NCBI GenBank assembly: GCA_023437305.1 | Contig: JAEZGN010000021.1 | Coordinates: 62,001-126,000, forward strand | Origin: Bacteroidota bacterium | Lineage (GTDB): Bacteria > Bacteroidota > Bacteroidia > Bacteroidales > Dysgonomonadaceae | Length of the DNA stretch: 64,000 nt | Direction of reading: 5' to 3' | The notes under the pieces: generated by a model | The model's input: the letters and a program-made list of their open reading frames with translations, nothing else | The model's database searches: none | What the model was told of the DNA's origin: nothing | Shown: positions 8,105 to 16,468 of the stretch, in pieces | How the letters are laid out: each line of letters opens with the position of its first letter | Numbering within the stretch: position 1 is the stretch's first letter | Program-made: the position numbers and the translations under genes

Positions 8105-8704
8105 TTAAATAGTCTGCACAACGTCTGCTAAAGCCAAGCGGCTCTTGGGTGTTACAGAAGGCTGATTGGAATCTTCCGCATTTCGGTAACCGATAGCCAC
8201 AGAAAATAATGTTTTGTAGCCGTCAATCCGTAATATCTGATCATAGCTCTCTGCATTGATGCCTTCCATCGGGGTAGAGTCTATCCCCATTGCTGCACAA
8301 CCGCTCAGGAAGAAGCCAAGCGACAGATATACCTGATGTGCAAGCCAAGACTTTACAACATGGGGCGACTGCGGCTTTAGCATTTGGTTGTAATACGCAA
8401 CATTACCTTCGGGTAGGTTTTGTTGTATTTGTTCTTCAAACTTCTGCACGTCGTCGATAACACTAAATACGACCAAGTGACTGGCATCTTTCACCTTATG
8501 CTCGTTGAAGTAAGAGGCTTCGGCCAATCGGCTTTTGACTTCGGGGTCGGATATAAAAACAAATTTCCAAGGTTGGCTATTGATCGACGAAGGGCTCATG
8601 CGGAGTATCTCTTTCAATTGCTGAATCTTACTTTCCGAGATTTTCAACTCGGGATTGTACTTCTTGGTAGTGTATCTATCGTTCGAAAGGTCTAAAAAAT
8701 TCAT
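8105..8704 (-). CDS. Nitroreductase-family NAD(P)H-dependent FMN oxidoreductase
   Basis: A 199-residue protein of normal family length. The opening DLSNDRYTTKKYNPELKISE matches the nitroreductase pattern of an R-S/T-x-R/K-x-Y/F segment that binds FMN phosphate; MSPSSINSQPWKFVFISD is the conserved S-S-x-N-x-Q-P-W flavin-binding stretch, and QVYLSLGFFLSGCAAMGIDSTPMEG plus KTLFSVAIGYR are the C-terminal signatures of NfsB-type enzymes. Likely reduces quinones, nitro-compounds or other electrophiles as a homodimer in the cytoplasm. It is divergent from an HxlR-type regulator with interleaved promoters, the common arrangement for electrophile- or redox-responsive control. Confidence 0.92.
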   Translation of the reverse strand: MNFLDLSNDRYTTKKYNPELKISESKIQQLKEILRMSPSSINSQPWKFVFISDPEVKSRLAEASYFNEHKVKDASHLVVFSVIDDVQKFEEQIQQNLPEGNVAYYNQMLKPQSPHVVKSWLAHQVYLSLGFFLSGCAAMGIDSTPMEGINAESYDQILRIDGYKTLFSVAIGYRNAEDSNQPSVTPKSRLALADVVQTI

Positions 8705-8741
8705 AATTCACAATATTTTTAATTAAACTATACATTTTATA

Positions 8742-8777
8742 GTTGCAAACATAGTTATAGTATTTTATCTTTGCAAT
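8742..8777. promoter_or_regulatory. Interleaved divergent promoters and likely HxlR operator
   Basis: Plus strand: -33 GTTG at 8742-8745, 20-bp spacer, -7 TATCTTTG at 8766-8773, serving the regulator. Minus strand: -33 ATTG (8774-8777), 20-bp spacer, -7 TATGTTTG (8746-8753), serving the nitroreductase. The two promoters therefore occupy the same 36 bp, and the ends form an inverted repeat, GTTGCAAA against TTTGCAAT. One bound repressor dimer would block both genes. Confidence 0.7.
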
Positions 8778-8801
8778 AACGGTCGAAAATGATAGTAACA
8801 A

Positions 8802-9152
8802 ATGTATTGTATAGACGACAAAGAATATCCTTGTAGTACAAGTTTGGCTATGAGGTACATAGGGGGCAAATGGAAGGCTGTAATTTTGATTCACCTGAGA
8901 GAGAAAAAAAGATACAGCGAGTTGAGAAAAAGTATTCCGATGGTAACCGAGAGAACGTTGAGCCTCCAACTAAAGGAGCTGGAAGACGACGGACTGATCA
9001 CACGCACGGTGTATACCAGCAAGCCGCCATTGAGGGTGGAATATGAACTCACCGAACTGGGAAGAAGCCTTATGCCGGTGCTAAAAGCCATCTCAGAATG
9101 GGGCAAAGAGGCTGCCGAGCATCACAATAAGGTGACTATTTTGGCAGAGTGA
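8802..9152 (+). CDS. HxlR-family transcriptional regulator
   Basis: A 116-residue winged-helix protein. CSTSLAMRYIGGKWKAVILI is the typical HxlR start (x-C-P...I-G-G-K-W), followed by FSELRKSIP-like RYSELRKSIPMVTERTLSLQ (recognition helix region) and LEDDGLITRTVYTSKPPLRV with EYELTELGRSLMPVL, the conserved wing and C-terminal helix. The N-terminal cysteine near residue 10 is the position used for redox or electrophile sensing in this family (for example YodB/HypR). Being divergent from a nitroreductase strongly suggests that it represses that gene and itself and is inactivated by quinone or aldehyde stress. Confidence 0.92.
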   Translation: MYCIDDKEYPCSTSLAMRYIGGKWKAVILIHLREKKRYSELRKSIPMVTERTLSLQLKELEDDGLITRTVYTSKPPLRVEYELTELGRSLMPVLKAISEWGKEAAEHHNKVTILAE

Positions 9153-9185
9153 TTTCTCTTTACAACACTGCCATGCTTCGTCTTT

Positions 9186-9292
9186 TTGTCTTTCGGGGTT
9201 TGTAACCCCGAAGCCTTATTGTAAGGATTTGAAATCCGAATAGAATTTGTATTCAGATTATCTAAAACAGGTGATTACAAATCCCCTGTGAC
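9186..9292. repeat. Family B multi-hairpin repeat
   Basis: Hairpins TTTCGGGGTTTGTAACCCCGAA, AGGATTTGAAATCC and CAGGTGATTACAAATCCCCTG, shortly after the HxlR stop codon. Confidence 0.75.
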
Positions 9293-9356
9293 GGATATTA
9301 CTGTTTATATACAAAGCAGAGTATCTGACTTTCATTAAACTAACAAAATAAAAGAC

Positions 9357-10019
9357 ATGAAAATTAAAGAGTTACATCTATTGTCAGATAATATTATAGA
9401 AACAGAACTATTTTATAACAACGTTTTAAACGTAAAAACAGAGGATAAAAGTCCAAATACTGTATCTTTCAATGTGGGAAGTACTAAAATCATTTTTATC
9501 CAAACCAAAACAAATATCAAACCTGTTTACCATTTTGCATTTGATATTCCTAACAATAAATTCGAAGAGGCATTTGAGTGGATGAAAGCACGAACTCAAC
9601 TAATACCGGTGATAGATGAAAATAATTTTGTTTCAAAATTCGACTTGTGGAATGCAAAATCATTCTACTTCTATGATAACAATCTAAATTTACTCGAGTT
9701 GATTTGTAGATTTGATGTGAATAACGAAACGAAAAAACCATTTGATAGCTCCTCCATACTTTATGCCAGTGAAATTGGTATAGTTTCTCAGTCAGCAAGT
9801 CAAACGGCTGACTTTCTAACGAATAAATACGGTATAAAAGAATTTACCAAGCAAGCAGGTACCGATAGCTTTACGGCTTTGGGAGATGATTACGGCTTGT
9901 TAGTATTAGTAAATAATCAGAGAAATTGGTTCCCGACAAATGATTTAGCGAAATCTTTCCCCACAAAAATTGTCTTTGACAATGAAGCTAATGAGAATTA
10001 CATATTAGAGATCGAATAA
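9357..10019 (+). CDS. Two-domain VOC (glyoxalase/dioxygenase fold) protein
   Basis: A 220-residue cytoplasmic protein made of two beta-alpha-beta-beta-beta modules. The first starts KIKELHLLSDNIIETELFYN and continues with FNVGSTKIIFIQ and KPVYHFAFDIP; NLNLLELICR supplies a glutamate at the usual metal-ligand position (L-E-L). The second half (SEIGIVSQSASQTADFLTNK) repeats the pattern. Members bind a divalent metal and act as glyoxalases, dioxygenases or resistance proteins; the substrate is not evident. It sits after the HxlR gene with a B repeat between them, so it is probably an independent cargo gene. Confidence 0.8.
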   Translation: MKIKELHLLSDNIIETELFYNNVLNVKTEDKSPNTVSFNVGSTKIIFIQTKTNIKPVYHFAFDIPNNKFEEAFEWMKARTQLIPVIDENNFVSKFDLWNAKSFYFYDNNLNLLELICRFDVNNETKKPFDSSSILYASEIGIVSQSASQTADFLTNKYGIKEFTKQAGTDSFTALGDDYGLLVLVNNQRNWFPTNDLAKSFPTKIVFDNEANENYILEIE

Positions 10020-10064
10020 TTCTAGAATATTGTATTATTCGTGTCCTCATGAAGGCCTTTATCT

Positions 10065-10230
10065 TCGTCTTTCGGGATTTAACTACGTTACACTCCCCGA
10101 AGAACGAGACTCTCTTTGTCATGCTGAGTGTAACGAAGCATCCCGACCGTCTTAGCGATCAAAGAAGAAGGAGATCCTTCACTATCGTTCAGGATGACAA
10201 AGAGGAAAACAGGTGATTGCAAATCCCCTG
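10065..10230. repeat. Composite repeat (B fragment + A + B hairpin), left copy of a direct repeat
   Basis: A 106-bp stretch (10075-10180) is identical by eye to 12845-12950 and similarity continues to the B hairpin ending at 10230. The unit holds the GGATTTAACTACGTTACACTCC module, a reversed A element (TTTGTCATGCTGAGTG ... CAGGATGACAAAGAGG) and CAGGTGATTGCAAATCCCCTG. Confidence 0.85.
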
Positions 10231-10395
10231 AAACCAACAAAAAACACCCCCTCTTTCTTATGCTGACGATAGCAAGTTTCTCGTAAAAGACAAGTGAAAA
10301 ACCTTTCCATTCCCACTATTAATGGGAATTGTAGCTGTTTTTGGATAAAAAAGGTTATCTTTACAGATAAGGACAAATACAAACACACAATAATC

Positions 10396-10863
10396 ATGAG
10401 AAAAATTACAATCGTGGCACTTTTTGTGCTTAGCTTGACAACGTTTGCTCAAAATTCAACACCCCCAATCGAAGGTTTCGGACATTTCAAATTTGGCATG
10501 ACAAAGAAACAAGGGCAAAATGCTATCAAAAACCACAAAACACGTAATACTAAAGTTATTAAGTTAGATACTCAGATCGAAGTAGAGAACATAGAGTTAG
10601 ACGGAGTCGTGTTTGACAGAACTATCCTTAGCTTCGATAAGTTACTCTGGTTTGGGAGTTTCGAAAAGGAATATACCTATTGGGACGATGCCGAAAAAGA
10701 TTTCAACCATCTACTTCGCATAATGCAAATAAGGTATGGTGACACTTTCGTTAAAGATGGGGCAGCAACATGGAACGACGCCAAGTACAACTTAATCTTA
10801 CTGAAAGTAGAAACGATTAATTACGTACCTAAATTATCAATTGTATACGTCTCAAATCTTTAA
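10396..10863 (+). CDS. Secreted protein of unknown function (GFGxFxFGMT family)
   Basis: Start at the ATG at 10396 (MRKITIVALFVLSLTTFAQ), which gives a clean Sec signal peptide cleaved after FAQ; upstream in-frame codons cross a repeat edge. The mature 136 residues open with PIEGFGHFKFGMTKKQGQNA, closely matching GLGEFYLGMTIEQAYEI of the protein at 12303-12809, so the two are paralogues. The LGMT/FGMT turn followed by an amphipathic helix resembles the start of BamE/SmpA-like domains. Stop overlaps the leader of the next gene by a few bases, so the pair is probably co-transcribed. Function unknown; periplasmic. Confidence 0.7.
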   Translation: MRKITIVALFVLSLTTFAQNSTPPIEGFGHFKFGMTKKQGQNAIKNHKTRNTKVIKLDTQIEVENIELDGVVFDRTILSFDKLLWFGSFEKEYTYWDDAEKDFNHLLRIMQIRYGDTFVKDGAATWNDAKYNLILLKVETINYVPKLSIVYVSNL

Positions 10864-10873
10864 ATCCTATAGT

Positions 10874-12082
10874 ATGAAAAAAATCATTTCATTATCAGCC
10901 TTTTTGCTGATAACAGTAACATCATTTGCCCAACAAGCAGTTTACTATGCCCTAGACGGAAGCGAATGGGTATCGGAAGCAAATCGCGATGCGCAGGAAA
11001 TAATATTGTGGGAAACATTCTCCGATAATATCAAATATATGAAAGTAAATGATCTCTGCACCTCCGACTATTTTGATACTTTCTCCGAAATGTTTGAACT
11101 CTATAAGAGTGCAATTTCAGATATTAGAATAGCCAATGTATATGCAAAAAAAACGATCGATTCGGGCGAATACAAAGAGATAAAAAATCATATAAAACTG
11201 GGACCTACTATCGCCTGCAATGGAGAAACGTTCTACAGGAAAGAGTTCAGAGAACTCTTCGATCTGATTGTAGATCAATACAATCTGATTTCAACATATC
11301 ATGCCGACATTATAAACCTGCATAAAGGAAAATCGAACAAACAAGCGAAAATAGATTTGGATAGATATGTAGAAAACAATAATAAAATTGAAAGCTTAGG
11401 CAAAGTTCTGAGAGAAACATCGCAAAAATTACAAAACGAGATAGAACCTATCGATAAATCGGAAGCGTTAAGAATAGTTGCTGATGAGATCAGAGGCGTA
11501 AAAAAAGGATTATACTATACTATCGACGGAAGAGAATACAAAACACTCAAAGGACGTGACAATTATGAAACAAGACTAAGTAAAAAATACAAAGAAAGGT
11601 TTGATGTAATAAAAACCGATATGAAATATAAAGAGAATGCTCAATATTTGGAGCAACTTTTATTTGACAATCTGGATTATTTAAAAAATGCAAGAACTAT
11701 CAATGACCTGCTCAGCTTTCTGAGAGACGAAGCAATGTTGAAAAAAGTAAAAAAGGCATTTCCAAATAAAGATTTTACAACATACACTGCCCGTAATAAC
11801 GAGACTTGTTATATAAAAGAAGTGTATGACTTGTATGACCAGCTTTTAGGTCTTTTTGAAATATACGACAACACATTAAATTATATGGAGCAAATAGACA
11901 AGGAAAGCCTCAAAAATAAAGATAAAACTTTTACAATAAGTGAATTAATCTCATATCTGGATAAACAAAAAGATGCTCGGGGCAATACCTATACAGAACT
12001 ATTTAATAATTCTCTTATTAATTTGGAAGCTGTAACGCCAATTGCTTCCAACTTAATAAAGTACTACCTTGACAATAAATAG
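10874..12082 (+). CDS. Secreted 402-residue alpha-helical protein, unknown function
   Basis: Start at the ATG at 10874, 10 bp after the preceding stop; the N-terminus MKKIISLSAFLLITVTSFAQ is a Sec signal peptide. The mature protein is rich in lysine, aspartate, asparagine and leucine, with long helices and two similar halves that each begin with a short YYALDGSEW or YYTIDGREY strand followed by helices ending near a cysteine (CNGETFY and NETCYIKEVYDL), suggesting internal duplication. No catalytic motif seen. It lies between two paralogous secreted proteins, within a block bracketed by near-identical repeats. Confidence 0.7.
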   Translation: MKKIISLSAFLLITVTSFAQQAVYYALDGSEWVSEANRDAQEIILWETFSDNIKYMKVNDLCTSDYFDTFSEMFELYKSAISDIRIANVYAKKTIDSGEYKEIKNHIKLGPTIACNGETFYRKEFRELFDLIVDQYNLISTYHADIINLHKGKSNKQAKIDLDRYVENNNKIESLGKVLRETSQKLQNEIEPIDKSEALRIVADEIRGVKKGLYYTIDGREYKTLKGRDNYETRLSKKYKERFDVIKTDMKYKENAQYLEQLLFDNLDYLKNARTINDLLSFLRDEAMLKKVKKAFPNKDFTTYTARNNETCYIKEVYDLYDQLLGLFEIYDNTLNYMEQIDKESLKNKDKTFTISELISYLDKQKDARGNTYTELFNNSLINLEAVTPIASNLIKYYLDNK

Positions 12083-12094
12083 ATTGCAAATCCA

Positions 12095-12260
12095 ACGTCC
12101 TTTCGGATTTAACTACGTTACACTCCGTTGATTGCTAACGTCCTTTCGGATTTGTAATCCGAAAGCTATTCTTATTCGGATTTGAAAATCCTGATAGTAC
12201 AAACTTCGGGGTTGCAAACCCCGAAGAACGAGGGGATTGCAAATCCCCTGAGACGAAGAG
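12095..12260. repeat. Long family B composite
   Basis: In order: a GTCCTTTCGGATTTAACTACG module, a GTCCTTTCGGATTTGTAATCC hairpin, TTCGGATTTGAAAATCC, TTCGGGGTTGCAAACCCCGAA and AGGGGATTGCAAATCCCCT. This is the most complete B unit in the window and shows that B is a string of four distinct hairpins. Confidence 0.8.
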
Positions 12261-12302
12261 ACAGAAGTAACCTATTATTATACACCAAACAATATAAAAG
12301 CT

Positions 12303-12809
12303 ATGAAGACAAAAACTATCCTTATTATTTTATTACTATCCGCCACTACATCTTTTGCACAATCGGTAAAAACAGACGTGCCGATAACCGGGCTAGGTGA
12401 ATTCTATCTGGGTATGACTATCGAACAAGCATACGAAATATTAATCGATATCAAGACAGAAGACATACAAATCATCCCCCTGTTGGAAAACGTGATAAAA
12501 GTTACGAATATAGAATTGGCCGGATATGTATTCAACACTTGTTTTTTAACATTTAATAAGAGTGGGCTTCGGCTAATTTCATATATCAAAGAGTTTGATA
12601 AGAATAATAAGAATCCTATAGAATTTACTGAATTGGTATCTATACTCGAAAAAGACTATGGCATACAGCCAAATAAAGAAACCGAACTACGTAAAAAGGG
12701 AAAAATAGATTTCGCATGGAGCAGACCTCCGGAGGGTTTAGTCGGAATAAAAAAACAGTATGATGAAAAAAAGAAACTAAATACAGTTCTCATATACGTC
12801 AGTAAATAA
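12303..12809 (+). CDS. Secreted protein of unknown function, paralogue of the 10396 gene
   Basis: A 168-residue protein with signal peptide MKTKTILIILLLSATTSFAQ and a mature start VPITGLGEFYLGMTIEQAYE like that of the protein at 10396-10863. Both also share a central segment with (V)xNIEL(D/A)GxVF and a following strand TxxxSFDK or TFNKSG. It ends with NTVLIYVSK against KLSIVYVSN in the paralogue. Periplasmic small domain, possibly BamE-like in fold; function unknown. Confidence 0.7.
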   Translation: MKTKTILIILLLSATTSFAQSVKTDVPITGLGEFYLGMTIEQAYEILIDIKTEDIQIIPLLENVIKVTNIELAGYVFNTCFLTFNKSGLRLISYIKEFDKNNKNPIEFTELVSILEKDYGIQPNKETELRKKGKIDFAWSRPPEGLVGIKKQYDEKKKLNTVLIYVSK

Positions 12810-12835
12810 TATGCAATATGAAGGTTGCAAATGGA

Positions 12836-13001
12836 TGTCCTTTCGGATTTAACTACGTTACACTCCCCGAAGAACGAGACTCTCTTTGTCATGCTGAGTG
12901 TAACGAAGCATCCCGACCGTCTTAGCGATCAAAGAAGAAGGAGATCCTTCCCTGCGGTCAGGATGACAAAGAGGAAAACAGGTGATTGCAAATCCCCCCT
13001 G
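12836..13001. repeat. Composite repeat, right copy of the direct repeat
   Basis: Matches 10065-10230 with 106 identical bases (12845-12950). Together they bracket the three secreted-protein genes at 10.4-12.8 kb at an offset of 2770 bp. Confidence 0.85.
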
Positions 13002-13037
13002 TAAGGGAAAAAGTAAATTGAAATGATTGCATATAAT

Positions 13038-13067
13038 AAAAGCGTGACTCATGAGCCACGCTTTTTT
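13038..13067. terminator. Intrinsic terminator after the tape measure gene
   Basis: AAAAGCGTGACTCATGAGCC pairs with itself (AAAAGCGTG / CACGCTTTTTT) 34 bp past the stop codon of the minus-strand tape measure gene. The T-tract is on the plus side and the A-tract gives a U-tract on the minus side, so it can act both ways. Confidence 0.75.
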
Positions 13068-13100
13068 ACAAAGGGACGAAATCCATCCCCTATTGATCCA

Positions 13101-15308
13101 TTACACTCCCGACCAACCACTTACACTTACCATATTGTCTTGTGCACGGTGAATATCGGTGACGGCAACTTTAGGCTCTATTTTTATAGCTTGAATTGCT
13201 TTTATCAGGCTGTCGTTGTCCACATTGGTTGCGGGTTCGATGGTTGGCAACTGCCCCCCTTGGGCAAACATCCGCTTGAAGGACGGTTCCAAGCCCTGAG
13301 ACGAACGTGCGAAAAAGGCATCGAGGTCTTTTGGCTTGAGCTCACGCCGTTGCTCGTTGATATATTTTACCAGTCCCAGATTTTTATCGGTAGACACCCG
13401 GTTGACAACAAATTCGCCGCCCTCTACTTCCATATTTGTACCCTCGATACGCATACCGCCCTGTGAGTGGCGTTTGCCGTGGAGAAGACCGCCGTCTTTG
13501 AATTTGGCTAGTTGCTTGGTCATAATTCCTATCTGAACAGCACCTGCAGCACCAACAATAGTAGCAAGTGCCAGATTTAACGGCCATGGATAAGCTCCTA
13601 AAGTCTTGGTTATCCCTTGGGCGACATTGGCTGTCGCTTCTCCAATGTTTTTTATTAACGTGGCTTTGCGATTTAGTTTCTCTATTTTTTCTTTTTTTGC
13701 TTGCTCTTTTGCTTTTCGCCTTTCGTATTCCCTTTCTTTTTCTTCGAGTTCTTCTTTGTTTTTTAATTGTTCTTGATATGTTTCCTTTTCTGCTTTTAAA
13801 CTTTTCGCTAATTCCTCCGCTCTTTGGTCTAAACCGGCAGCAGATGCGTTTTTTTGTGCAGCTTCTAATGCTGCTATTTTCTTGCCTTGATTTTCAATTT
13901 CTTTTGAGACTTCTGCATTTTTATTTTTCAGATGTTTTATTTTTTCATCCCATGAAGCTATCTCCGCATCGTAAGCTTTACTTACAGCACTAAATGCAGA
14001 CCCTAATGCACCTGATATCTGGTCTGTTACTCCCTTTATGCTACCTGCTATCTCTTCTATTTTCTGAGCATATTGTACCCATTGCAATATCCCCAGATCT
14101 TGCTCTTTCTTTTCTAGTTCATTCTTTGTCTGGTTCAGAGTCAACATCTTTTGCGTAAACTGTTCTATATACTGCGCTTTGCGGGCTTCTATCTCTTTTC
14201 GCTTTTCGGCGTTGTCTCCCGCAGCCTCCAGTTCTTCGTCATATTCTTTTATTCTTTTTTCACTTGTATCTTTCAACATCGATCGGTATTCTTCGAGCGA
14301 CAGCTTTATCTTTTCTATATTTTTTCTGGTAGCATCTATGTCCACTATCTTTTTTGTAGCCTCAGCGGTCTTGGCTGCTTCCTCACCCGTCTTTTTTACT
14401 TCTGCAGTAGCAGTTTTGGCTGTCTCTTCGGTCTTTTTTACTTCTGCGGTAGCTTCTTTCGCCTTTTCTTGTGCCTCTATTGCCGCCTTAATGATAGCTT
14501 GCGTTGTCTCATCGCTTATACCCAGCATTTCGGCAGCTTCGGTTGCCGTTGATTTCATCAGCTCCTTTGTACTCTTAGAGGTCGTGTCTTTGAAGATTTC
14601 TGCATTCTCGCTAAGACTACTTACCAGCTTATTATATACACCCTTAAAAGAAGCTGAATACTCTTCCGAATTCTTTTTCAGGTCTTTGCCCAGTTGTTCG
14701 TTAATACGTTTTACTTGCTCTGCCTTTGCTTCTTCGAGTGCCACAACGTTTTTGCCCGCCAGTTTTGCCTGCTCTATTTGTACATTATATGAAGCCTCTG
14801 CCTCAGCTTGGGCTATAACGGCTTGTTCTTCTATAATCTCTTTCTTTTTTTTATAGGCTTCGGTAACAGCGACTACCGATTTGGCATTCTTTGTCAGACC
14901 ATCTATCTCTTCTTGAATAGCTTTTGCCTTTTCCTGATTATTTTTCATCAATAGTTTGTACGATTCTTTATTCAGGTCGCTTATTTCTGAAACTTTAGCC
15001 GCTACCTGATGCGACTGCTCAAGCATCTTTGCTGCATTCTCTATATGACTATGCTCTTGAGTGGATATAGCACGATATAACTCAGTCACTTTTTCAGAGT
15101 TTTTGGCTCGTCGCTTCGCAATATTTTCATCCTGTTCCGATTTTTCCTTACCGGTTTTTATTGCTTCTTGTTCAATTCTTATTACATCCTTTAATGTCTC
15201 CCCCAAGTCTTTGTGACTTGTATCTACTGATTTTATAACTGTAAGGAGCTGTTTGACAGGCTCAATATTGCTTTCAACTTCGATTTCATACTTTCTTTTA
15301 TCTGCCAT
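13101..15308 (-). CDS. Phage tail tape measure protein
   Basis: A 735-residue protein dominated by long coiled coils rich in lysine, glutamate and alanine (for example about residues 80-340 and 420-560), a hydrophobic stretch around residues 575-598 (PLNLALATIVGAAGAVQIGI) and a glycine-rich C-terminal motif FKDGGLLHGKRHSQGGM followed by EVEGGEFVVNR near residues 602-635. This coiled-coil / hydrophobic / GG-rich order is diagnostic of tape measure proteins, which set tail length and reach the host membrane. At roughly 0.15 nm per residue the tail would be about 110 nm. Alanine/threonine repeats TAEVKKTEETAKTATAEVKK near residues 290-310 are an internal tandem duplication. Confidence 0.85.
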   Translation of the reverse strand: MADKRKYEIEVESNIEPVKQLLTVIKSVDTSHKDLGETLKDVIRIEQEAIKTGKEKSEQDENIAKRRAKNSEKVTELYRAISTQEHSHIENAAKMLEQSHQVAAKVSEISDLNKESYKLLMKNNQEKAKAIQEEIDGLTKNAKSVVAVTEAYKKKKEIIEEQAVIAQAEAEASYNVQIEQAKLAGKNVVALEEAKAEQVKRINEQLGKDLKKNSEEYSASFKGVYNKLVSSLSENAEIFKDTTSKSTKELMKSTATEAAEMLGISDETTQAIIKAAIEAQEKAKEATAEVKKTEETAKTATAEVKKTGEEAAKTAEATKKIVDIDATRKNIEKIKLSLEEYRSMLKDTSEKRIKEYDEELEAAGDNAEKRKEIEARKAQYIEQFTQKMLTLNQTKNELEKKEQDLGILQWVQYAQKIEEIAGSIKGVTDQISGALGSAFSAVSKAYDAEIASWDEKIKHLKNKNAEVSKEIENQGKKIAALEAAQKNASAAGLDQRAEELAKSLKAEKETYQEQLKNKEELEEKEREYERRKAKEQAKKEKIEKLNRKATLIKNIGEATANVAQGITKTLGAYPWPLNLALATIVGAAGAVQIGIMTKQLAKFKDGGLLHGKRHSQGGMRIEGTNMEVEGGEFVVNRVSTDKNLGLVKYINEQRRELKPKDLDAFFARSSQGLEPSFKRMFAQGGQLPTIEPATNVDNDSLIKAIQAIKIEPKVAVTDIHRAQDNMVSVSGWSGV

Positions 15309-15357
15309 AATATTTTAATTATTAGTATATATAGAGATAAATTTGGAGAGGAATCAT

Positions 15358-15389
15358 AAAAAAGCCCGAGACTCCTCTCAGGCTTTTTC
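15358..15389. terminator. Intrinsic terminator hairpin
   Basis: AAAAAAGCCCGAGACTCC pairs with TCTCAGGCTTTTT. It lies between the connector gene and the tape measure gene, so the latter probably has its own promoter rather than reading from the connector gene. Confidence 0.65.
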
Positions 15390-15396
15390 GGGTGTA

Positions 15397-15606
15397 ACGT
15401 CCTTTCGGATTTATAATCTGAAAGTCATTTCACTTAGGATTTAAAATCCTGATAGCAAAGCTTTGTGGTTGCAATTAGCAATCAACGGAGTGTAACGTAG
15501 TTAAACCCCGAAGGACGAAAGTTACCCTCTTTGTCATTCTGAATGCAATGAAGAATCTCGACCCTGTGGAAACGAGATGTTTCACTCCGTTCAACATGAC
15601 AAAGAG
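15397..15606. repeat. Family B composite followed by a family A copy
   Basis: B hairpins CTTTCGGATTTATAATCTG and AGGATTTAAAATCC, then the ACGTAACACTCC module in the opposite orientation, then a divergent A copy (TTTGTCATTCTGAATGC ... CAACATGACAAAGAG) at 15528-15606. Confidence 0.75.
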
Positions 15607-15640
15607 AAAGTAAAAATTACAATTAGAACACTTTCATCCA

Positions 15641-16186
15641 TCAGCAGCAGCCTTTCATCTTGCCTTTGAAGTGGAAGCCGCTGTCGAACGATTTCCTGCC
15701 TGAGCCTTCGCCTATCACCTTATCGCAGCACCCATCTTGCGGACGCCACAACGGATAGTGGGTACTACACTTGGAGAGGAAGCTCATCAGTTGATTTTTT
15801 AACACATCGGCATCGTTCTTTATCCACTGGCGAAGCTGTGCAAGGTCTTTGATATCTACGGCTTTGCTGTTGTCACTCTCGCGGATGGTGATACCCTTGT
15901 TGACGATGGTAGCCCAATGGAAGGGCAACGCCTGATAGACGGCATAGAACGACAAGGCGGGCGTGAGGCGCACGATGAGGTCGCTGTTGTGCGCCGTGAG
16001 CGTATTTTCGGTTATCTGTGCCTTGAGCTCGGTCATCAATGCTTCGCCCAACACAGGTTCTATATGCAGCTCTTGTGCAATGCAGATGTAAGGTACAAAC
16101 TCGGTGATGTCGGTGTTTGCTGTCACGGGAGAGTGCTGCTTAAAGAGGCTCTCGGTGATAAGTGGGATTTGTATGTATTCGTTCAT
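15641..16186 (-). CDS. Phage head-tail connector-like protein (DUF6712-like)
   Basis: A 181-residue protein of mostly alpha-helical character: MNEYIQIPLITESLFKQHSP, then an acidic helix EFVPYICIAQELHIEPVLGE and a second helical region TPALSFYAVYQALPFHWATI with WIKNDADVLKNQLMSFLSKC. This is the arrangement of Bacteroidota phage gp6-like adaptor proteins (often annotated DUF6712), which form a ring under the portal. The C-terminus ends in CCDKVIGEGSGRKSFDSGFH and KGKMKGCC, an unusual pair of double cysteines. It is encoded just downstream of the portal gene on the same strand. The exact family assignment is from memory. Confidence 0.65.
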   Translation of the reverse strand: MNEYIQIPLITESLFKQHSPVTANTDITEFVPYICIAQELHIEPVLGEALMTELKAQITENTLTAHNSDLIVRLTPALSFYAVYQALPFHWATIVNKGITIRESDNSKAVDIKDLAQLRQWIKNDADVLKNQLMSFLSKCSTHYPLWRPQDGCCDKVIGEGSGRKSFDSGFHFKGKMKGCC

Positions 16187-16238
16187 TTTATGTTTTTGTT
16201 TAATTGGTTTTTTACTTGGTATTCTTTCTTTTATCCTC

Positions 16239-16440
16239 TCTTGTCATCCTGACCGCAGGGAAGGATCTTCCGTTCTTTTGGATTTAACTACGTTACACTC
16301 CGTTGATTGCTAATTGTAATCCGAAAGTTATTCTTCTTTGGATTTTAAATCCTTATAGCAAAGCTTTGGGGTTGCAAACCCCAAAGGACGAGAAAGGCGC
16401 AAGCGAAACGAGATGCTTCGTACCTCAGCATGACAAAGAG
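16239..16440. repeat. Family A repeat with a family B repeat nested in its centre
   Basis: The A left arm (CTTGTCATCCTGACCG, GGAAGGATCTTCCG) starts at 16239 and the right arm (ACGAGATGCTTCGTACC, CAGCATGACAAAGAG) ends at 16440. Between them, at about 16270-16392, is a B composite with the GGATTTAACTACGTTACACTCC module and the TTTGGGGTTGCAAACCCCAAA hairpin. Confidence 0.8.
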
Positions 16441-16468
16441 TGTATTGCATCATGCTAATATCCTTCTC

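Noticed and set aside
12182..12400. 72-residue ORF across the B composite and the start of the 12303 gene
   Set aside because: It is in a shifted frame over repeat hairpins and the signal peptide of the real gene.
13568..14856. Plus-strand ORFs opposite the tape measure gene
   Set aside because: Leucine/phenylalanine/serine-rich shadows of lysine/glutamate coiled-coil codons on the other strand.
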